A stretch of DNA of 8,939 nucleotides, from assembly GCA_018899795.1 (NCBI GenBank), contig JAHIHJ010000409.1, forward strand, positions 1 to 8,939. Direction: 5' to 3'. Origin of the DNA: Methanobacteriota archaeon. Its GTDB lineage: Archaea > Halobacteriota > Methanosarcinia > Methanosarcinales > Methanoperedenaceae. Both the position numbers and the translations under genes were made by a program. Shown piece by piece: positions 4,950-8,939 of this stretch (within the stretch, counting starts at the first letter, position 1; each line of letters opens with the position of its first letter). The notes beneath the pieces were generated by a model that was not told the origin of the DNA, did not search any database, and saw only the letters and a program-made list of their open reading frames with translations.

Positions 4950-6392
4950 ATGCCCCCAATCTTCGAAATAACCCACAAGGACATCTGCGGAAGGATTGGT
5001 CGCCTCGAAACCCGCCACGGGATAATCGAGACGCCGACCATCATGCCTGTGGTCAATCCAAATATCCTGACCATCAAACCTTCAGAACTTCGCAAGTTCG
5101 GCGCCGAGATCATTATAACAAATTCCTATATCATTTACCGCAAGCCGCAGCTCAGGGAACGCGCCCTGCGCGAAGGGCTGCACTCGCTCATCGGTTTTGA
5201 CGGACCGATCATGACCGACTCAGGCTCGTACCAGTTATCTGTTTACGGCGAAGTGGAAGTGAATAACAGGCAGATAGTCCAGTTCCAGCAGGAGATCGGT
5301 TCCGATATCGGAGTACCTCTTGACATCCCCACGCCGCCTGATGTATCATGGGAACGGGCAGAATCAGAGCTTGCAATAACCATACAGAGGGAAAAGGAAG
5401 CCCTCGAATTAAAGAAGGATATGCTTCTGGCTGCGCCAGTTCAAGGCTCCTCGTTCCCTGAGTTAAGGAAGAGAGCTGGAAGAGAGTTGAGCGCCGCGGA
5501 TTTTGACGTTTATCCCCTGGGCGCAGTTGTACCTCTCATGGAATCGTACCGCTACGCAGACCTTGTGGATGTCATCGTGGCAGCTAAGAAAGGTCTCTCA
5601 CCAGCGGCGCCTGTGCATCTTTTCGGCGCAGGTCATCCCATGATGTTCGCTCTCGCAGTTGCGCTTGGCTGCGACCTGTTCGACTCAGCATCGTATGCGC
5701 TTTACGCTAAGGAGGGCAGGTACATGACAGTGCGCGGGACTTACCACCTGGATAAACTCCAGTACCTGCCGTGTTCATGCCCGGTGTGCTCGTCAACCGA
5801 TGCTGAAGAACTCATGAAGAGCGAGAACAGGGAAGAACTGCTTGCTCGCCACAATCTCTATGCGACATTCGCAGAGATGCGGGAAGTAAAGCAGGCAATA
5901 AAGGAGGGCAGCCTCTGGGAACTCGTGGAGCAGAGGTGCAGGACACATCCGCGGCTGCTGGACGGGCTGCGGCGCGCGCTTTCTTATTCTGACTGGATAG
6001 AGAAAATCCAACCGGCGCCGAGAGCTACGTTTTTCTACAGCGGTCCGGAATCAGCATTAAGACCTGAAGTGGTGAGATTCAGTAAGAGGCTGGGGAATTT
6101 CAGGCTCGATGGCAGGGTTTTAATAAGGACAAAGCGGCAGGAGAATGAAGATGATTTCGACCATGTGCTTGAGTTCAAGGCGCCATTTGGCGCTTATCCT
6201 GTGGAACTTAAAGAGACATATCCTTTCAATGCTGAAGTGACGAATGAACCGGATCACGAATCACTGACAGTTGCACTGAAGAATACGCTTGCATTGATGG
6301 AGTTGAATCCGGGGGCTGAATTTACATTTGTTTATGAAAAAGAGCATCCTTTGATGACGCAGATAGGGCAACGAGCTAAATTGATGTTATAA
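4950..6392 (+). CDS. tgtA: tRNA-guanine(15) transglycosylase (archaeosine biosynthesis)
   Basis: This enzyme swaps guanine-15 in the D-loop of archaeal tRNAs for preQ0, the first committed step to archaeosine. The TIM-barrel catalytic domain covers about 1-345, with IMTDSGSYQL (D90, the conserved substrate-binding aspartate) and CDLFDSASYALYAKEGRYMT (D245, the expected nucleophile). The zinc site is C275, C277, C280 and H301 in CSCPVC and the ARHNL segment. These positions fit the Pyrococcus horikoshii enzyme by recalled homology. The remainder to residue 480 matches the C1/C2 region (PAPRATFFYSGPESALRPEV and ELKETYPFNAEVTNEP). The roughly 75-residue C-terminal PUA domain of full-length enzymes (about 580 aa) is absent; there is no sign of it after the stop in any frame, as the next gene is antisense. 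A separate PUA-carrying protein or ArcS elsewhere may compensate. The ATG gives the normal PIFEITHKD start. Its 3' end overlaps a minus-strand small gene by 61 bp. Confidence 0.95.
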   Translation: MPPIFEITHKDICGRIGRLETRHGIIETPTIMPVVNPNILTIKPSELRKFGAEIIITNSYIIYRKPQLRERALREGLHSLIGFDGPIMTDSGSYQLSVYGEVEVNNRQIVQFQQEIGSDIGVPLDIPTPPDVSWERAESELAITIQREKEALELKKDMLLAAPVQGSSFPELRKRAGRELSAADFDVYPLGAVVPLMESYRYADLVDVIVAAKKGLSPAAPVHLFGAGHPMMFALAVALGCDLFDSASYALYAKEGRYMTVRGTYHLDKLQYLPCSCPVCSSTDAEELMKSENREELLARHNLYATFAEMREVKQAIKEGSLWELVEQRCRTHPRLLDGLRRALSYSDWIEKIQPAPRATFFYSGPESALRPEVVRFSKRLGNFRLDGRVLIRTKRQENEDDFDHVLEFKAPFGAYPVELKETYPFNAEVTNEPDHESLTVALKNTLALMELNPGAEFTFVYEKEHPLMTQIGQRAKLML

Positions 6393-6574
6393 TATGATTT
6401 CTCCTTTGGAGTTCTTCTCTCCCCAACCAGCTTCCTGATGTCAAGCAGGGATATGTGATATTCATTTGAGACATCACGTTCTGCCCTCATCAGAGCCTGG
6501 TTTTCATTTATGCCGCTATGAACGAATGAGTTCTTTCTTGTAGAGATAGCGGCTAACACATCGAAAATGTCCAT
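6332..6574 (-). CDS. Small protein of unknown function under a palindromic promoter
   Basis: An 80-residue frame from the ATG at 6574 to the stop at 6332, overlapping the convergent 3' end of tgtA by 61 bp. A longer form from a TTG at 6610 is possible, but the ATG is preferred because a purine-rich GAAGGAAA lies about 9-16 bases upstream and a consensus box A lies about 38 bases upstream. The protein is small, charged and soluble. It has DIFDVLAAISTRKNSF, then a helical stretch NENQALMRAERDVSNEYHI and SLLDIRKLVGERRTPKEK; the Cys-containing tail (CPIC, CSFS) is encoded in the overlap and may be a by-product of it. I do not recognise the family. The support is the clean promoter, the coding-like amphipathic helix and the lack of another gene in the gap. 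A spurious frame is still possible. Confidence 0.45.
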   Translation of the reverse strand: MDIFDVLAAISTRKNSFVHSGINENQALMRAERDVSNEYHISLLDIRKLVGERRTPKEKSYYNINLARCPICVIKGCSFS

Positions 6575-6604
6575 TATCTCGTTTCCTTCAATCAATATTA
6601 CTAC

Positions 6605-6630
6605 TTTCAAATATTTAAAGATATTTGAAA
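6605..6630 (-). promoter_or_regulatory. Box A promoter inside a 10-bp perfect inverted repeat
   Basis: TTTCAAATAT (6605-6614) and ATATTTGAAA (6621-6630) are exact reverse complements separated by TTAAAG. Read on the minus strand, TTTAAATA at 6619-6612 matches the archaeal box A consensus and faces the small gene starting at 6574, leaving room for a leader of about 10-15 bases. A dimeric regulator bound to this dyad would block TBP, so it is a candidate repressor operator. The dyad could equally be a chance product of A/T-rich DNA. Confidence 0.5.
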
Positions 6631-6640
6631 ATGAATAATA

Positions 6641-6680
6641 ATGAAGGAAATCTTATTTTTAATGATCATTCAACCTTCAT
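6641..6680. repeat. Short inverted repeats between mptD and the small gene
   Basis: ATGAAGG (6641-6647) pairs with CCTTCAT (6674-6680) around an A/T-rich loop that contains the perfect 10-bp palindrome AATGATCATT (6661-6670). They lie just after the mptD stop (6688) on the minus strand and before T-rich stretches, so they may mark the end of the mptD transcript. The evidence is only the symmetry. Confidence 0.3.
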
Positions 6681-6687
6681 GGGCATC

Positions 6688-7044
6688 TTACATCTCTTCG
6701 ATTTTCTTTATGCTCATGAGGGGGTAATCTTTCTCTTCATTGTATGCAAGTTCAGCCTGAGCTATGGTACTTTTATATAGTATCTGAAGGCTGACGTGCA
6801 GCATGCGTCCCTCAAGCTCGCAGTAATTGAACTGCGGATTCAGCTTCTTCTTAACCATCTCCCGATCTATCGTAACGCCAACGCTCCTGACATGCGGCTG
6901 AAGGGCAATGCTATCCTCTATAATCCTTTCAAGCCCATCTGCCGTCTCCAGGCTTATAGGCGTTCCCACGAACTGGTGGTACAGCGCTCCGAGTTTGATA
7001 CCTGCCTCGAACACAGCTTTGTCCCTTTCATTGATCTCTTTCAT
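6688..7044 (-). CDS. mptD: Dihydroneopterin aldolase MptD (archaeal type, DUF381)
   Basis: A 118-residue protein of the archaeal MptD/DUF381 family (M. jannaschii MJ1585). It cleaves 7,8-dihydroneopterin to 6-hydroxymethyl-7,8-dihydropterin and glycolaldehyde, a step toward tetrahydromethanopterin. The family signature is the N-terminal FEAGIKLGALYHQFVGTP at residues 12-29, followed by SLETADGLERIIEDSI, HVRSVGVTIDR at about 51-61 and a C-terminal YNEEKDYPLM segment. The length is typical and there is no membrane segment. It is unrelated in sequence to bacterial FolB. The ATG at 7044 lies within the end of the archaetidylserine synthase gene (17-bp overlap in another frame), so it is probably translated from the same message. 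It is the last gene of this run; why a pterin gene travels with lipid and sortase genes is not clear from sequence. Confidence 0.88.
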   Translation of the reverse strand: MKEINERDKAVFEAGIKLGALYHQFVGTPISLETADGLERIIEDSIALQPHVRSVGVTIDREMVKKKLNPQFNYCELEGRMLHVSLQILYKSTIAQAELAYNEEKDYPLMSIKKIEEM

Positions 7045-7714
7045 AGAAAATCCCCCTGAGCGGACTCATGATATAAGCAAATACGAATACAAGTAATATT
7101 AATGATGCTATTTTGACGATATCGGGATAGCCGAGATAAAAAACCACGATATCAAGGACAAGTATAATGCCCATGGGAGCAAGTATTACAGGGTTCTTCA
7201 GTTTAGGGTAACTTATCGTGCTTACCATTAGCAGTGACACGATAAAAAGAAGGAGAACAAACGCATGACTGGCATACGGCACATGATCCCTCGCGAGCAA
7301 AAATAAAGCCGCAATAAAACCTGCGGATGTTATGGGTATTCCCTCAAAACCATCCTTCTTCCCGGAAACATTGAAACGTGCAAGCCGCAGTATCCCGCAT
7401 ACCAGAAAAAACCCTGCTGATGCCCATGCCAGCGCGCCGAAGTCATTGAGAAACACAAGAGCAGCAACCGCCGGAGCCACTCCAAAAGATATGATGTCAG
7501 CAAGCGAATCAAGGTTTGCGCCCAGTACACCGCAGCCAGACCATCGCGCCACAGCCCCGTCAGCGGCGTCGGCTATCACCGCTGCAAGAATCAGCACAAG
7601 GGCGGCATCAGGCTGCCCGCTGAAGGTCATTATTATCGAGCCAAAACCCAGAAGCGCGCAAAAAAGCGTGATTATGTCCGCGGGTTTTATGAGTTTTATG
7701 ATATTCTCTCCCAT
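7028..7714 (-). CDS. pssA: Archaetidylserine synthase (CDP-alcohol phosphatidyltransferase)
   Basis: A 228-residue integral membrane enzyme that transfers serine onto CDP-archaeol to give archaetidylserine. The CDP-alcohol phosphotransferase signature is complete at residues 49-73: D49-A-A-D52-G53-A-V-A56-R57, then G65, D69 and D73. The four aspartates bind the catalytic metals. Several hydrophobic segments (about six) follow, including LAWASAGFFLVCGILRLARF, which holds the ILRLARFN element typical of serine-specific members, here in the form LRLARFNV. The ATG at 7714 is preceded by AGGGG on the message and lies 2 bp after the decarboxylase stop. The next enzyme of the pathway, the decarboxylase, is directly upstream, which fixes serine rather than inositol or glycerol phosphate as the likely acceptor. 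It overlaps mptD by 17 bp. Confidence 0.92.
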   Translation of the reverse strand: MGENIIKLIKPADIITLFCALLGFGSIIMTFSGQPDAALVLILAAVIADAADGAVARWSGCGVLGANLDSLADIISFGVAPAVAALVFLNDFGALAWASAGFFLVCGILRLARFNVSGKKDGFEGIPITSAGFIAALFLLARDHVPYASHAFVLLLFIVSLLMVSTISYPKLKNPVILAPMGIILVLDIVVFYLGYPDIVKIASLILLVFVFAYIMSPLRGIFYERDQ

Positions 7715-7716
7715 CG

Positions 7717-8349
7717 TTATCCCCTTATTTTCTCTTTTTTTCTTGCGATAATAGTCTCTCCGGCTTTTACCCTGTCACCGACATCCACCGAATAAGCGTA
7801 CACTTCCGGGATTATTACATCTACCCGTGAACCGAATCTGATCATGCCTATGCGTTCACTCCGTTTTACCACGCTTCCTTTGCTAATGTACGAAACGATA
7901 CGGCGCGTCAATACTCCGGCTATCTGTGTCAGTTCAAGATTCCCGTATTCTGTATTGATCACTACGTGATTGCGCTCATTTACATCAGAATCCTTATTGA
8001 ATGCAGGGATGTAACCCCCTGGTATGTAATCGATCTCCATCACAGTTCCGCCAAGGGGAGCGCGGTTCACATGGACGTTGTGTATGTTCATGAAAATGCA
8101 AAGTTTGCGGTCATTAATGGATATAACCATGCCGTCAGCCGGTGAAACAGCATCATCCTCGTCCCCTTTGGGCTTGCGCTCAGGGTCGCGAAAAAATACG
8201 ATGAAGAAAAGGGTCAGCATAAATCCGATGATGGAAAGACAAATGAGCGCTACCGTCATTACACCAACGGATCTCGTTGAAAAATATCCGGTCAAAGCGG
8301 TTAATAAAAGGGGCGTGACGATCCACGACCATGATCCTTTAGCCAGCAT
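7717..8349 (-). CDS. asd: Archaetidylserine decarboxylase proenzyme (PSD-A type)
   Basis: A 210-residue pyruvoyl-dependent decarboxylase that converts archaetidylserine to archaetidylethanolamine at the cytoplasmic membrane face. Two N-terminal membrane helices (about 8-22 and 31-53) are followed by FFRDPER, SPADGMV (69-75), the FMNIHNVHVNRAPLGG block (86-101) and the maturation site RFGSRVDV. Autocleavage is expected between G173 and S174, with S174 becoming the pyruvoyl group. This is the short type II/PSD-A form, distinct from the longer E. coli enzyme. The gene starts 11 bp inside the archaeosortase frame and ends 2 bp before the synthase start. In Haloferax volcanii the homologous pair (PssA, PssD) is needed for processing and lipid anchoring of archaeosortase substrates, which fits the upstream neighbour. 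Confidence 0.93.
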   Translation of the reverse strand: MLAKGSWSWIVTPLLLTALTGYFSTRSVGVMTVALICLSIIGFMLTLFFIVFFRDPERKPKGDEDDAVSPADGMVISINDRKLCIFMNIHNVHVNRAPLGGTVMEIDYIPGGYIPAFNKDSDVNERNHVVINTEYGNLELTQIAGVLTRRIVSYISKGSVVKRSERIGMIRFGSRVDVIIPEVYAYSVDVGDRVKAGETIIARKKEKIRG

Positions 8350-8911
8350 TTTTGAAGATACCTCTGAACAGATTTATGATCCCATCTATCATATCTATGA
8401 TCTCTGGAAGTATTTTCATAACCGCGTAGGCTATCACAAAAAGCGCAACAAGGGAGCCTGCCTTTGCAATGATCGTATGGGCGATATAAAAGCTCATTTC
8501 CGGGTCGCCGAACCAGCTCATAGCATAGGCTTCGATAACGAAAACATTTCTTATCAGGTTCAGGGCGTATATAATAGGAATAGACACGAGGAACGCTTTT
8601 GCAGATCGTCCAAATGGCGCGCTGGCGCTCGCAATTATCCCTGCGAACAGCGCTATGCTCTCTATTGCCGTGCACGCAAGGATTATTTCAACCCTGTACC
8701 CGTTGACAGATAAGAGATTCGTATCAAGCCTTATTATTTCAATACCTAAAAGCAAACCCAGCCATTCGGTCTGGTCGGTTACCGTTGTAATTAGCCAATG
8801 ATTCAATGGCATTATCTCGGAAAAAGCAAAGTAAGAGATACCTCCAACAGCCGATGCGGTCGTTGCCATAAAAATGGAGTTAATGATGCTTATGCCGTTT
8901 ATGTCCCTCAT
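8339..8911 (-). CDS. artA: Archaeosortase (ArtA-like membrane transpeptidase)
   Basis: A multi-pass membrane protein of the exosortase/archaeosortase family, which removes C-terminal sorting signals from surface proteins and links them to a membrane lipid. Counting from the ATG at 8911 (190 aa), the predicted catalytic triad is C80 in LACTAIES, R121 in ALNLIRNVFV and H145 in FYIAHTII, the Cys-Arg-His arrangement of the family. About five to six hydrophobic segments are visible. The frame stays open to the window edge with a TTG at 8938, so the true start may lie further right; ArtA proteins of haloarchaea are longer (about 270-280 aa), which makes an N-terminal extension or a short subtype possible. 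A TATA-like CTTATAAAG (minus strand, about 8929-8937) would support a start at 8911. The stop overlaps the decarboxylase gene by 11 bp. The family is clear; the ArtA subtype and its sorting motif are inferred. Confidence 0.88.
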   Translation of the reverse strand: MRDINGISIINSIFMATTASAVGGISYFAFSEIMPLNHWLITTVTDQTEWLGLLLGIEIIRLDTNLLSVNGYRVEIILACTAIESIALFAGIIASASAPFGRSAKAFLVSIPIIYALNLIRNVFVIEAYAMSWFGDPEMSFYIAHTIIAKAGSLVALFVIAYAVMKILPEIIDMIDGIINLFRGIFKNAG

Positions 8912-8939
8912 TAAGCGCCTGTCCTTCTTTATAAGCAAA

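Noticed and set aside
6641..6727. A 28-codon hydrophobic plus-strand frame (MKEILFLMIIQPSW…).
   Set aside because: It overlaps the end of mptD, has no clear promoter or ribosome site and is too short to separate from chance, though a tiny membrane peptide cannot be excluded.
7332..7751. A 139-codon plus-strand frame opposite the archaetidylserine synthase.
   Set aside because: Ala/Ser/Pro-rich composition typical of the antisense of a hydrophobic membrane protein; the CDP-alcohol motif lies on the other strand.
8078..8713. A 211-codon plus-strand frame opposite the archaeosortase and decarboxylase genes.
   Set aside because: Its translation is basic and low in recognisable structure, while both opposite-strand genes have complete catalytic motifs in this stretch.
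1..8939. CRISPR arrays, tRNA genes, insertion sequences, defence genes or phage genes.
   Set aside because: No regularly spaced direct repeats, cloverleaf sequences, transposase motifs or terminal repeats were seen on either strand.

Overview
The window looks like chromosomal DNA of a euryarchaeon, most likely from the Methanosarcinales or ANME-2 side of the tree (Candidatus Methanoperedens would fit, but this is inference). The evidence is an archaeal pelota gene, the archaeosine enzyme TgtA, the archaeal dihydroneopterin aldolase MptD of the methanopterin pathway, an archaeosortase next to archaeal-type phospholipid head-group enzymes, an S-layer-like exported protein, and TATA (box A) promoter elements. 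No rRNA, tRNA, CRISPR array, insertion sequence or phage gene is visible.

Layout. Positions 1-1360 (+) hold the last 46 codons of a class I fructose-1,6-bisphosphatase, then a complete DhnA/FbaB-type class I fructose-bisphosphate aldolase. Together these are two consecutive gluconeogenic steps. A convergent A/T-rich junction with a hairpin follows. On the minus strand at 1429-2342 lies an FKBP-type peptidyl-prolyl isomerase gene that is broken: its coding sequence continues in another frame past a stop at 1731-1733, and it has no start codon or signal peptide. Upstream of it, also on the minus strand (2343-2606), is a small gene of unknown function. It shares a TATA-containing divergent promoter with a plus-strand operon.

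That plus-strand operon (2664-4874) has three tightly packed genes: an exported, membrane-anchored S-layer-like protein, pelota (ribosome rescue), and a DUF434-family protein overlapping pelota by four bases. The last has an Asp pattern suggestive of a PIN/NYN-like nuclease. tgtA follows at 4950-6392 and lacks the C-terminal PUA domain.

From 6332 to the right edge everything is on the minus strand. Reading from the right edge leftward, the order is archaeosortase, archaetidylserine decarboxylase, archaetidylserine synthase and mptD, in a run of overlapping or abutting genes. A separate small gene (6332-6574) sits under a box A element embedded in a 10-bp inverted repeat. The archaeosortase and lipid genes fit one process: C-terminal processing and lipid anchoring of surface proteins. 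The most interesting leads are the pelota/DUF434 pair as a possible archaeal no-go-decay module, the archaeosortase/lipid operon, the broken exported FKBP, and the palindromic promoter of the small gene.
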